From NCBI GenBank assembly GCA_003864455.1, contig BGZN01000002.1, positions 80,614 through 144,613 on the forward strand: 64,000 nt of DNA, written 5' to 3'. Shown here one piece after another: positions 47,098 through 56,364 of this stretch. This DNA comes from Candidatus Termititenax aidoneus (GTDB lineage: Bacteria; Margulisbacteria; Termititenacia; Termititenacales; Termititenacaceae). The stretch's first letter is position 1, and each line of letters begins with the position of its first letter. The position numbers and the translations under genes were made by a program. Below the pieces are notes generated by a model, which searched no databases, was not told the origin of the DNA, and saw only the letters and a list, made by a program, of their open reading frames with translations.

Positions 47098-47124
47098 ATC
47101 GGACTGCTTTTGCAAAAATTCAAG
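47098..47124 (-). repeat. Late-gene upstream element copy 2 (with inverted half-copy)
   Basis: atcggactgcttttgcaaaaattcaag followed by gggggtattttttacccctcttgaatttttgcaa. Confidence 0.85.
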
Positions 47125-47195
47125 GGGGTATTTTTTACCCCTCTTGAATTTTTGCAAACAGGTGTTCTAATTTTTATCAATATGCGGAAGCCGCG

Positions 47196-48071
47196 TCAGA
47201 ACAGGGTTTCCGCGCGTCCGAGCCGCGCGCGTTCGGCGACGATCTCTCTGCGGCGTTCGTCCGAAGTATTTTTGTCCATATACTCATCGCGGTATTCTCT
47301 TTCTGTTCTGCCGCCGGGCAGCGCATTCACATTAGCCGGTATGCTTGCTCCGGCCGCCTGGCCGAAAGAACGTTTGAGAGTATGCACCAGCTTGATCAGC
47401 GGTGCGCCGACATATTCCATAGCGGACAGCAGCTGCTTCTTGGTGTCGGAATCCAGCATGGCATCCTGCACGAATTTGCTGCTTTGCGCGATCATTTCGC
47501 CGGCATTTTCGCCGAGCTGTTTTTGCTGGTCGGCAACCCACTCCGCCCGTTGTTTTTGTATTTCCGCTTCGCTGCGTGTATCTATTGCGCCGGCGGCTTC
47601 CAGTGTCTCCAGCACAGCGTTAGATATGTCTGCTGCCTGGCTGTGATTCAAGCCATTGGCGTGGTATACCTGCGCCAGCTTGCCGGCCAGCGCGGCGACA
47701 GCTTCCTTGTTTTGATTCTCCGCCGAAAACAAGCCTTTGTATTTGTCCGGAGCCTGATAAGAGCTGAAATATTCCTCCGGCGTTTTCGGCGCCGGGCCGC
47801 CGCTCAATTTTTGACGCATCACTTCGGCGCGCATTTTTTGCGCTTCTAATTCTGTCTGTAATTCCGTTAGATATTCTTTTGCTCCATCTCTATTAAACTG
47901 TCCATTCTCGGTATATAGACGCGAATCAAATTCAAAATCTGATTGCCCAGCTCCGGCGTTACCGCCTACTTGAGAGTTGTTTTGTCCACCGTTTTCATTT
48001 CCTCCCACGTTAGATTGAGTTGTATTTTGCCCATTGTTTGCCTCCAGTGTTTGTGTTGTTGTTTCTCCCAT
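47196..48071 (-). CDS. Scaffolding protein (putative)
   Basis: Acidic, coiled, Gln/Asn-rich N-terminus, between portal and capsid. Confidence 0.65.
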   Translation of the reverse strand: MGETTTQTLEANNGQNTTQSNVGGNENGGQNNSQVGGNAGAGQSDFEFDSRLYTENGQFNRDGAKEYLTELQTELEAQKMRAEVMRQKLSGGPAPKTPEEYFSSYQAPDKYKGLFSAENQNKEAVAALAGKLAQVYHANGLNHSQAADISNAVLETLEAAGAIDTRSEAEIQKQRAEWVADQQKQLGENAGEMIAQSSKFVQDAMLDSDTKKQLLSAMEYVGAPLIKLVHTLKRSFGQAAGASIPANVNALPGGRTEREYRDEYMDKNTSDERRREIVAERARLGRAETLF

Positions 48072-48090
48072 ACTTATTTCTCCTTTCTTT

Positions 48091-48360
48091 TTATTTTTCG
48101 AGCAGACTCCGAATATATTTGAGCAGCTCCAGCTGGCCGATCTTGGCGTAGTTCAGGTTAGCGTTGTCGTAGTTGGGAAATCCTCTATGCGCGAGCATTT
48201 CTAGATGTTCCAGCACTTCTTTGCCGGCTGCATTGTCCAGAGTTTGTGAAAATAATCCTTTTAATTTTTCGTTATCCTCTTTGGCGCGCTGCCTGATCGT
48301 ATCTAACTGGCGCAAAGCGGTCTTTGTTAAAAAGGGACTTTTGGTGTTTATATCGCTCAT
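48091..48360 (-). CDS. Small phage protein
   Basis: ORF between portal and scaffold. Confidence 0.55.
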   Translation of the reverse strand: MSDINTKSPFLTKTALRQLDTIRQRAKEDNEKLKGLFSQTLDNAAGKEVLEHLEMLAHRGFPNYDNANLNYAKIGQLELLKYIRSLLEK

Positions 48361-49982
48361 TGCTGCCGCTCCGCCGCGAGTTCCATAATATTGGCCCCGG
48401 CTTTGCCCAGCGCTTTAGCATTGGCCGCGCCAATATCCGCCTGCACAGCGGCTTCTTGCTGCGCTTGTGCGGCCATAGCCTGCTGTTGATCTATTTGTGC
48501 GGTTTCCTCTTTGGTGTAAATAAATCTGGCCGGCATGCCCAGCAGTTCCGCAAGATAGGGCAGGGCATCATCTTTTTTTATTATGCGCGACAGCATCGCG
48601 CCGGACGGGTCCATACCCGAAAATATTTGTACTACACCTATAATATCCTGCGCTTCGGCCAGTTTTAATTGACGGGAAATCGGCGAGTTGATTTTTATCC
48701 TGTACGTGAGGTTGTCTATTTTGGTTATATCAAAAGATTGCCCGGATTCATTTTCTGCCAGTATGCCGGTAATAATCAGTATGTCTATTATTCTGCGCAC
48801 CAGATCGGTCTGAAAACGGATTAATCGGCCGAATACACTGCCGAGATTGTTGCGCAATTCATTTAACCGCGCGTTCACTTCCGTGGCGGTCAGGTTCTTG
48901 CTGCCCTCATTTGGCAGGGTATTGCCGTACGTGTTGCGCTTAATATCCTGCTGCAATTCCAGTGTGCGGTATTGTTCCAAATCTATCTTGTATCCGCTAT
49001 TAAATAATGGCTGTATGAGCGCTGATAAATCCTCTGCTGTCCCGACATAATTCATAGCCATTGGCGTCAGGTCTAATTTGGCGCTTAATAATCCGTCCTC
49101 TTTGACCAGCATCGGTGGAAAGATATAGGCTAGCGCCATTAGCCCGTACCGCTTGATCATATTTAGGGTTTTGATGTCGTTTAAAACAGTCAGTCCGACG
49201 CCGCGGCCGTACAGCTCACCGGCCGCTTTGTTCCAGCGCAGCACTGTGAATGGATTGGTGCGGTATTCCTGCCGCAGTATTTCTTTTTTCTCCCCGTAGT
49301 TCAAGACTAAATAAACATAAGTGCCTTTGTCCAAATCTTTATATGTGCATTCCAGTATCTGCACTTCTCTGTCTTTATCGTCGCCGGAAAATTCTTTGTC
49401 CTCTTTAATGTTCCATTGATATTTAATTCTTTCGGCTTTCATGGAAAATTTGCGGTATACCGCTTCCACATCGCCATTCACACTTTCCTCTATGCAGTAT
49501 TCTTTGAGCGGTATTGCTCTGAACACCAGCGGCCCCAGCTGTGTGCCGGGCATTGTGAGCAGGCAGCCGGTGCCGGCAAATACATCGTAGCAAAATTCTG
49601 AAAAGGCTTCGTCGAAATTAGAAACATTTTTGAATTCATTGGCTATGTCCGTGATTTTGGCCAGCTCTTTATTAACCGCCTCACGTATATTTTCTTTGAA
49701 TAAATAACCGGCTTCCAACTCTATCCATTTTTGCTGGATGGGACAGAGCACTTCCTGCATTTTGTTGACAAATTCATTTACGGCCTGCTCACCGGCGCTC
49801 GTAAAAAGTTCCTCTCTGTTGTCCTGATAATTTTGGCTTTCAGCGCCGGCAGCGGGTTTGTTAAAGTTGTCGCGGTCCGGCATCGTGTACTGGAACAATT
49901 CCTTGACCTTACTTAGCCAGGTTTGTTTTATGCCGTCCGCCGTGTCGTATTTCTTGCAAATTTCTTCCGTCGTGTATTTCAA
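48357..49982 (-). CDS. Portal / head-tail connector protein (T7 gp8-like)
   Basis: 541 aa; YGRGVGLTVLNDIKTLNMIKRYGLMALAYIFPPMLVKEDGLL. Confidence 0.85.
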   Translation of the reverse strand: MKYTTEEICKKYDTADGIKQTWLSKVKELFQYTMPDRDNFNKPAAGAESQNYQDNREELFTSAGEQAVNEFVNKMQEVLCPIQQKWIELEAGYLFKENIREAVNKELAKITDIANEFKNVSNFDEAFSEFCYDVFAGTGCLLTMPGTQLGPLVFRAIPLKEYCIEESVNGDVEAVYRKFSMKAERIKYQWNIKEDKEFSGDDKDREVQILECTYKDLDKGTYVYLVLNYGEKKEILRQEYRTNPFTVLRWNKAAGELYGRGVGLTVLNDIKTLNMIKRYGLMALAYIFPPMLVKEDGLLSAKLDLTPMAMNYVGTAEDLSALIQPLFNSGYKIDLEQYRTLELQQDIKRNTYGNTLPNEGSKNLTATEVNARLNELRNNLGSVFGRLIRFQTDLVRRIIDILIITGILAENESGQSFDITKIDNLTYRIKINSPISRQLKLAEAQDIIGVVQIFSGMDPSGAMLSRIIKKDDALPYLAELLGMPARFIYTKEETAQIDQQQAMAAQAQQEAAVQADIGAANAKALGKAGANIMELAAERQQ

Positions 49983-49995
49983 GTCCTTGCTCCTG

Positions 49996-50418
49996 CTAGA
50001 ATTGTGCGCTGTACGCCGGGTTGTAGTATCCGGCGCGGCTGCCCCACGGATTTTTCATGGACGGGTTGAATATGCCCATTTGTTTCCGTAATTTCAAAAT
50101 GGTGTCTTTACGCAGAGCCAGCGCATCCGCTTCATCTTTTTCCTGCTTCTCTTTGGTTATTTTTAACTGTTCATCAAAGTAGCGCCGCTGGGCTTCCGCC
50201 GCTTGCTCCGCCGCCAGCCGCGTATTGGTCTCGGTGATCCAGTTGTTCATATAATCCATGTTGGCGTTATAGTCCGCCTGCGCGTCCGGTTTGGCGTAGG
50301 CGCTTGTTTGTGTTCCGGCGCTGCCAAAGACTTCAGCAGGATAGGTAGAGTAATTCGCCGGATTGCTGCGCTTGTAATTATTTGCGTAACTGCCGACTAA
50401 CGAAGGACTTCCGCACAT
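49996..50418 (-). CDS. Putative virion protein (MCG N-terminus)
   Basis: MCGSPSLVGSY...; helical. Confidence 0.5.
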   Translation of the reverse strand: MCGSPSLVGSYANNYKRSNPANYSTYPAEVFGSAGTQTSAYAKPDAQADYNANMDYMNNWITETNTRLAAEQAAEAQRRYFDEQLKITKEKQEKDEADALALRKDTILKLRKQMGIFNPSMKNPWGSRAGYYNPAYSAQF

Positions 50419-50452
50419 TTTTCGCTCTCCTCTTTACCTGTTCAAAAAAACT

Positions 50453-50479
50453 ATCGGACTACTTTTGCAAAAATTCAAG
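50453..50479 (-). repeat. Late-gene upstream element copy 3
   Basis: atcggactacttttgcaaaaattcaag. Confidence 0.85.
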
Positions 50480-50486
50480 CCCCTTA

Positions 50487-51254
50487 TCAGAGCAAATATT
50501 CCGCCGGAATTTCACCCATTAGCCCCATGACCGGACGGCGTCCGGCGCTGAATATGCTCATGCCCGGCGGTATTGCGCCGGTTCCCCGTTTCTTGCGCTG
50601 CCAGGCCTGCCAGCGTTCCAGCATGATCTTGTCCTGCGGATCTGTGGAATTTTGCAGATTGCTTTTTGTCGCGAGTTCCCTCATGCCGTCAGCTCCCATC
50701 AAGTCCTGCAATTTCTCTTTGTTGGACATGACGCCCAGCGCGGAGCCGAGCGCATCCAAATTTTGCTCCGGACTTTTTACCGGCGGCTCGTCTTTTATTG
50801 CTTCCGGCAGGTCTTTGTATTTGTCGCTCTCGGAAGCTGTTGCCGGCGCGGTGGTCTGGATCAAACTTTGCCCGGACCGCAGCGGATTGTTATTACGCAT
50901 ATCCAGGACTATGCTTTTGCGTGTGTTGAGTGCTAGTTGTTTTTGTGTTAGTTGTTCTTGATAGGCTTCTTGTTCTGCTTTAACTTCGGCATTTCTTCTA
51001 TTTCTTAATAATTCTGTATATTCTTCTGGTGAATAACTGTCGTTAGTTTCTGGATCATATACTGTTTTTGCAGACCCTGGTTGGGCTGGATCATTCCAAT
51101 CCTCATCATCATTTTTGGCTTCATAAGTCCCGGCATTCAATACCTTCTCTAAGTCAGATATTCCATGTGGATTCCAGCTTCCGCCGCCGCGCGAGTCCCA
51201 TAGAGGCCTGCCGCCAAATGGATTTCCAATAGCAACTCCGCCACCACCGCACAT
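50487..51254 (-). CDS. Putative virion protein (MCG N-terminus)
   Basis: MCGGGGVAIGNPFGG...; resembles the N-terminus of 49996-50418. Confidence 0.5.
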   Translation of the reverse strand: MCGGGGVAIGNPFGGRPLWDSRGGGSWNPHGISDLEKVLNAGTYEAKNDDEDWNDPAQPGSAKTVYDPETNDSYSPEEYTELLRNRRNAEVKAEQEAYQEQLTQKQLALNTRKSIVLDMRNNNPLRSGQSLIQTTAPATASESDKYKDLPEAIKDEPPVKSPEQNLDALGSALGVMSNKEKLQDLMGADGMRELATKSNLQNSTDPQDKIMLERWQAWQRKKRGTGAIPPGMSIFSAGRRPVMGLMGEIPAEYLL

Positions 51255-51287
51255 AAAAGACCTCCCGATAGTTTTTTCAACAAAACT

Positions 51288-51314
51288 ATCGGACTACTTT
51301 TGCAAAAATTCAAG
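51288..51314 (-). repeat. Late-gene upstream element copy 4
   Basis: atcggactacttttgcaaaaattcaag; flanked by ccgatagtttt/aaaactatcgg inverted repeat. Confidence 0.85.
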
Positions 51315-51320
51315 AGGGGA

Positions 51321-51944
51321 CTATATTTGGGGCGGAGTATATTCAAGCGGTCTTGATATTGTCATGCCGCCGGGACTGGTAATCTTTTCTAGAAGCAAGC
51401 ATTTTTGTAGATGAGATGCTTTTATGGATGCTGCTTTGTCAGCAATCCTTACGAGTTCTCTGGAAGGAATAATATTAGGCGGTGTGATAATTTTTAGTTT
51501 GGCTTCCGGGTTTACTTCTTTTGCCATTTTTAAAGCTGGCGCAAAATCACTATCTTGAGTAACTATAAAAGCCTCGTCGTATTGTTTGTAAAAAGCCGAT
51601 TTGACCAGATAAAGCGCGAGGTTAACATCAGATTCTTTTTCCTCGTGGGCGATCCAGCTATTGCCGCATTTGTTGCATTTTTTATTTTTTTGCTTGAATT
51701 TTCCCATGACCGGAATCACGCCATTACGTGTTAATGCGCTGACATATAGTTTGTGCCTTGCGGATGACTGGCGCCAGTAGGCATATGCTGAGAAATAATA
51801 TATTGCTTCGATTTTTTGGAGTTTTTTATCAACAAATAAATTCATCAACTTTGGAATATCTAGCCACTTAAAATGATTAAAACCAAGATTATCTATTGCA
51901 TGATAAAGATTAAAACCGTCTATAAAACAAACGACTCTATTCAA
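51321..51944 (-). CDS. NYN/PIN-like ribonuclease domain protein with zinc-knuckle insertion
   Basis: VVCFIDGFNLYHAI, CNKCGNSW, EKESDVNLALYLVKSAF, AFIVTQDSDFAPAL. Confidence 0.88.
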   Translation of the reverse strand: MNRVVCFIDGFNLYHAIDNLGFNHFKWLDIPKLMNLFVDKKLQKIEAIYYFSAYAYWRQSSARHKLYVSALTRNGVIPVMGKFKQKNKKCNKCGNSWIAHEEKESDVNLALYLVKSAFYKQYDEAFIVTQDSDFAPALKMAKEVNPEAKLKIITPPNIIPSRELVRIADKAASIKASHLQKCLLLEKITSPGGMTISRPLEYTPPQI

Positions 51945-52038
51945 ATGAAAATCCTTAATAATTTAAATGGCTTCCCGGGCATGCCCGGGAAGCAGAGGCA
52001 GGTATTACCTGCCAAGATTAATAAATACATTATACCAC

Positions 52039-52067
52039 ATCGAGCGCTGTTTTTGCAAAAACTCAAG
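52039..52067 (-). repeat. Late-gene upstream element copy 5 (divergent)
   Basis: atcgagcgctgtttttgcaaaaactcaag. Confidence 0.7.
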
Positions 52068-52075
52068 AGGGGATT

Positions 52076-53662
52076 TTAGAATTTATTTTTTAGTCCATGC
52101 CAATAATAAGCTCTGCGGAAGCCTTTTTCCACAGCCTCTTTTACTGTATGGGCGTAAAATTCCCCGTATTCAGGCTCTATTATTGTGTTATCGTATTGTT
52201 GATCGCTTGGTAAATGATATATTTTATTTTTGTTTTTCTTGCTGATATTGCATTTTATTCTTGGAAAATTACCTAACTCTTTATTCTCTATATATTTCAC
52301 GCCGAGGTAGTCTGCAAATTGTTTGGCTTGGTCTGATAGTGTTGTGCTAGTCATAAATATGGGGATTATTTCTTTCTCAGCATCATTCTCTGTTTTATTT
52401 TCTATTTTGTATGCTATTGTAGAACCGAACAATTGAAAAATATGTTTTTCGTGAATTATTTTCTTTTTAGACCAATATTTGCATTGAACAATATGTGTGG
52501 TATTGCCCTTGGTTGCTATTAAATCTCTACCAAAATCCTCAAACCCTTTTAATATTCCGTGATATAAAACAGTCCAGCCATTGTTGGCGTATTCGTATCC
52601 GACAAACATCTCATAGTCTCTACCGATTGCCCAGCGGCTTTTTCTCTTGGTGATATAATTTTCCAATGCAAGTTGATTTCTTGTATTCTCGTCTAAGCTG
52701 TCGTATTTTTCTTTGGAAATGAGGGCTATTATCCTTTTTTCGTCATCTTCAATGTTTGCGATTTCCTGCAATTCTTTATCTACTACATCATCCTTATTAT
52801 CATAAAAATAATCCTCAAAAACAGGATGAGTACTCAGAAAGTCCTCTATTTTATATTGAAGTTCTTTATAGCCATTTAAGAATATATTTAATTTATTCTT
52901 GCAATCACGCTCTATCCTGTCTGCCGTTTTATTAGCATGTGGTTTTTTCATTCGTAGATATTTTATCGTAAGAGCGTATTGCATATCTACAAAATCAGAA
53001 AAAACGACAGCCTGTTTTTTATAGCTTAATAGGTTGTTTTTAAATATTTCGTATAGCTTGTCTTTTTCCTTGATACACTTTACCAAATTTTGATTTTTCT
53101 CTTTTAAATTTGCTGATTCGGTACTTGCAATAATATACGAACTGCGTGCTTTGTTAATGTTAGTTGAAAGTTTGCTATTTTCTAGTTCTAACGTAGTGAT
53201 TTTATTTTTGTTTTGTTCATTAGACAATTTGGCTTTCTCTGATTCCGTATGTATTGAAAAGTATTTTATCCGGCAGTCTTCTAGTTCTTTTGACTTAATG
53301 TTTAACTCTTTAAACAAAGAATCAAATTTTTCTCTGATGTGTTTGCCTATATTTCCGTTGAAAACATGCATGATTGTATCTGTGTTTTTTGTGCTATCTG
53401 GTGATGTTGAAATAAAGTAATTTATTTCTTGAGGAGTAAAATTTGTATATTTTTCTAAGAAAAGCCCAACATTATTTATATAATCCTGAGTGTTTGATTG
53501 TGGTTTTTCGGGTTCGGTTTTTTGAATAGTTTGTTGAGGTTTTTTTTGTGAGTTTTCGTTATTAGGTGTGTTAAAAGACTGCCCTAAAACCATGAACAGG
53601 AAAAGGAGACCAAGTATTGCGAAAATAATGAATACTTCCATGGTTGCCCTAAAGTAACTCAT
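52076..53662 (-). CDS. Membrane-anchored coiled-coil protein with Mrr-like PD-(D/E)XK nuclease domain
   Basis: N-term TM VFIIFAILGLLFLFMVLG, long coiled coil, C-terminal GRDLIATKGNTTHIVQCKYWSKKK (D...QxK). Confidence 0.85.
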   Translation of the reverse strand: MSYFRATMEVFIIFAILGLLFLFMVLGQSFNTPNNENSQKKPQQTIQKTEPEKPQSNTQDYINNVGLFLEKYTNFTPQEINYFISTSPDSTKNTDTIMHVFNGNIGKHIREKFDSLFKELNIKSKELEDCRIKYFSIHTESEKAKLSNEQNKNKITTLELENSKLSTNINKARSSYIIASTESANLKEKNQNLVKCIKEKDKLYEIFKNNLLSYKKQAVVFSDFVDMQYALTIKYLRMKKPHANKTADRIERDCKNKLNIFLNGYKELQYKIEDFLSTHPVFEDYFYDNKDDVVDKELQEIANIEDDEKRIIALISKEKYDSLDENTRNQLALENYITKRKSRWAIGRDYEMFVGYEYANNGWTVLYHGILKGFEDFGRDLIATKGNTTHIVQCKYWSKKKIIHEKHIFQLFGSTIAYKIENKTENDAEKEIIPIFMTSTTLSDQAKQFADYLGVKYIENKELGNFPRIKCNISKKNKNKIYHLPSDQQYDNTIIEPEYGEFYAHTVKEAVEKGFRRAYYWHGLKNKF

Positions 53663-53677
53663 GTCCCTATAAAAAAA

Positions 53678-54124
53678 TCAAGCTAGACTTTTCACCAAAC
53701 TCCTATCCTGATACCCCCACCGTTTCAAAATCTTTAGCCATGTCTGATCCTTGTACCCAATATTTGCCCCAATGTTTAAACTGTCGCAGCCGGTGTCTCT
53801 GGCAATGCTTTCCGCCGTGTCTATGTATTTCCGCAGCAGGCGAATATCGCCGCGGTATTCAGGTTTGATGTACACCAGCATTTCAGAGAATATTATTTTA
53901 CCGGTCAGGTCCTGCTGGAAAGAATAGGCGAACACTCCGGTCTCCTCGCCATTTTTTTCCAGGCAAAAAGCGCTGATATTGTTTTGTTTGTATATATCGT
54001 AAAACCGCGGCAGACTGATTATTTTAAATTCTCTGCTGACCAAAGAATACCAGCGGTCTACAAATTCCTTTTCAGCGCATGTAAATACTTTCCCTCTTTG
54101 ATTATAGCTCTTGATTTCGTACAT
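53678..54124 (-). CDS. GNAT-like protein (podovirus internal virion A-like position)
   Basis: MLVYIKPEYRGDIRLLRKYIDTAESIARDTGCDSLNIGANIGYKDQTWLKILKRWGYQ. Confidence 0.65.
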   Translation of the reverse strand: MYEIKSYNQRGKVFTCAEKEFVDRWYSLVSREFKIISLPRFYDIYKQNNISAFCLEKNGEETGVFAYSFQQDLTGKIIFSEMLVYIKPEYRGDIRLLRKYIDTAESIARDTGCDSLNIGANIGYKDQTWLKILKRWGYQDRSLVKSLA

Positions 54125-54141
54125 GCTTTGCCCCTTTCCTT

Positions 54142-55659
54142 TTAGTGAAATTTTTTGTTCCAGCGCACGGCGCGCACCACGCCGCCGGCATGCGCAGTGA
54201 GGCCATACGGCGGCCTGGCTACCTGTATATGCATGGCCAGGCTGTCCGCAAGGTCTATACGCTCACTCTTTATTTCCTCGTTGGTTACTCCGGCCAGCTC
54301 GGCTTTTAATTCTTTCAGCCATTCCAAATGCGGATTGGCCGGAAAAAATATCTGCTGCGCTTTGAAGCGCGGCTGCAAAGCTTTTATTCGTTCTAACTTC
54401 GACCCCTCTGACGCGTGTTCCAGCTCTTTCAGTTTGAAAAAAACATTGCGCCGCTTCTGCTCCTCCAATATTACCGGCTCTATGATCTGATATATCTGGC
54501 CTTTTTCTATGTAAAATTCTTTTAGTTTGTATTGCTTCACTATTTCAAAAATACTGTCTATTTGATCATAAGTTCCCCAGCGGCCGAATTTGCAGTCCAG
54601 CAAATACCACTCATTTTGTTCGCTTGTACCTACCACGGTTATTGCCCTGTAACAGGCTTCTGCTTTGGTGGAGCTGGCCGGATCCAGACAGGCGGTTATA
54701 TTACAGCCGCGGACTATTTGTTCCCGGTTGATTTCATAATATTCTCTGTAATCGTCGGGATTGAATACGCGCGCTTCGTCTGCAATGGCCTGACACATTC
54801 TTTCGGCATACCAAAAGCTCAGCCTGCCGAGACTCTCCATATCGTCACGTTCGGCCAGCATTTTTTCGACGCTAAATTTTTTGTTTTCCGGCCAGTTAGA
54901 CACATATTCATCGGCTTCGTTTTTGGCAAGGACCGGAATACGCATTTTGGAGAATTTAATTTCTTTAAGATTTTCTGCTTTGTATACTTTTTCGGCAATG
55001 CATTTTTCACCCAGATTATTAGATATAAAAAACAGCCGGCTGCTGCGCCCTAGAAAAATAACATCTGATAAAAACCAGTCCCAGTCCGAATTAGACTGGG
55101 AGATGCTTTTAGCGTCTTCTCTATCCTGAATATCATCCATTAAAACTATATCCGGCCGTACATCGTTGTAGACCAAGCCTCTAATTGCCGAGCCTTTGCC
55201 GTAAGCCTCAATCCTGATCAGAGTCGTGTCGATTTCATTCTCTTTATATACTCTTAGCAAGAATGCTTTTTTAGATTCCTCATATATGCCTTTGATATTT
55301 GCTTTGACCAGCTCATTTGTTTTACAGATATTAATAATTTCGCCAAGTTTATTTTTGGCCAGCGCCTCGTTGGATTTAATGAGGACAATATAAAGCGTGT
55401 TTTTATTCTCCGGTGGAAAAACTATTTTATGTACCGGATATGTCCGTATAATATACGAACTTTTAGCGCATTCCCTGAATCCTTCCACCAGATAATTATC
55501 AGGATCACTCAACAGCAGTTTGGAAATTTTATGATGAAACCAGGCGGACGGACAATGTTCGCTGTCGTCATCCACCAGCGCAAATTTGCGGAAACTAACC
55601 AGACTGTTTTTTATTTTATCTATGGTTTCCGGCCTAAAATTGCGCATTAAAGCATTCAT
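54142..55659 (-). CDS. Terminase large subunit
   Basis: FHHKISKLLLSDPDNYLVEGFRECAKSSYIIRTYPVHKIVFP, DIVLMDDIQDRED, CLDPASSTKA nuclease-like Asp. Confidence 0.88.
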   Translation of the reverse strand: MNALMRNFRPETIDKIKNSLVSFRKFALVDDDSEHCPSAWFHHKISKLLLSDPDNYLVEGFRECAKSSYIIRTYPVHKIVFPPENKNTLYIVLIKSNEALAKNKLGEIINICKTNELVKANIKGIYEESKKAFLLRVYKENEIDTTLIRIEAYGKGSAIRGLVYNDVRPDIVLMDDIQDREDAKSISQSNSDWDWFLSDVIFLGRSSRLFFISNNLGEKCIAEKVYKAENLKEIKFSKMRIPVLAKNEADEYVSNWPENKKFSVEKMLAERDDMESLGRLSFWYAERMCQAIADEARVFNPDDYREYYEINREQIVRGCNITACLDPASSTKAEACYRAITVVGTSEQNEWYLLDCKFGRWGTYDQIDSIFEIVKQYKLKEFYIEKGQIYQIIEPVILEEQKRRNVFFKLKELEHASEGSKLERIKALQPRFKAQQIFFPANPHLEWLKELKAELAGVTNEEIKSERIDLADSLAMHIQVARPPYGLTAHAGGVVRAVRWNKKFH

Positions 55660-56075
55660 ATTTGATTCTCTCGTTCCGCGAACTTATTTATTATGGCGGT
55701 ATTGCTGTTCAGAATATTGTTATTAAAAACTGGATTTTCATTAGCAAAAACTCCAGCCGCTTTACCCTTTAATTCATACGCGCGCAAAACGACCGCTTTG
55801 TTTCCACCCTTGTTTTCTTTTATAAAACCGTCCATATCCCGTAAGAATTTCTCCTTATCGTATTTCAAATACTCCCGGTCTATTTCCTGCAGACCTTTTA
55901 TTGCCAGTTGGATATGCGGCTTGTGATAAAGTTTGCTGGCCATTTCTCTAATAGATTTATCCGTGGAATTTTTCGGATTGTAAACTTCTTTGTATGCTTG
56001 ATACGGCGCTTTTATTTCCAGCGCGACCTTGCGGCAAAATGCTTCATTCTTAATTGTTAAATGATGTCCGGCCAT
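55656..56075 (-). CDS. Terminase small subunit
   Basis: MAGHHLTIKNEAFCRKVALEIKAPYQAYKEVYNPKNSTDKSIREMASKLYHKPHIQLAIKGL; next to TerL. Start at 56075 preferred over 56111. Confidence 0.8.
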   Translation of the reverse strand: MAGHHLTIKNEAFCRKVALEIKAPYQAYKEVYNPKNSTDKSIREMASKLYHKPHIQLAIKGLQEIDREYLKYDKEKFLRDMDGFIKENKGGNKAVVLRAYELKGKAAGVFANENPVFNNNILNSNTAIINKFAERENQI

Positions 56076-56085
56076 GCTCAAGAAT

Positions 56086-56112
56086 ATCGGATTAGTTTTG
56101 CAAAAATTCAAG
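56086..56112 (-). repeat. Late-gene upstream element copy 6
   Basis: atcggattagttttgcaaaaattcaag, 10 bp upstream of the TerS ATG. Confidence 0.8.
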
Positions 56113-56170
56113 TGTGCGCTGAAGTTTATCCGTTATTTTCAGGCTATTGATATTTTCTTGATAAATTTAC

Positions 56171-56203
56171 AAGCTTGCTTAAACAAAATGGTTAAGCAAG
56201 CTT
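56171..56203. repeat. Perfect 12-bp inverted repeat
   Basis: aagcttgcttaa-acaaaatgg-ttaagcaagctt. Confidence 0.8.
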
Positions 56204-56364
56204 AATAAGAACATCAAAGCTGGCTTGCTAAAATACCAATGAAAATATCCAAGCACATCGGGGCAGTAGCTGTAGCAGTGGCAGTGGAAGTGGTCGTAGC
56301 AGTAGCTGTAGCCGTAGATATATACATGCATTAGCAATAGGCATTAAGCATTACAGAGAAGCAA

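Noticed and set aside
56262-56316. CRISPR-like repeat
   Set aside because: Simple GTAGCN low-complexity repeat without spacers; no cas genes in the window.
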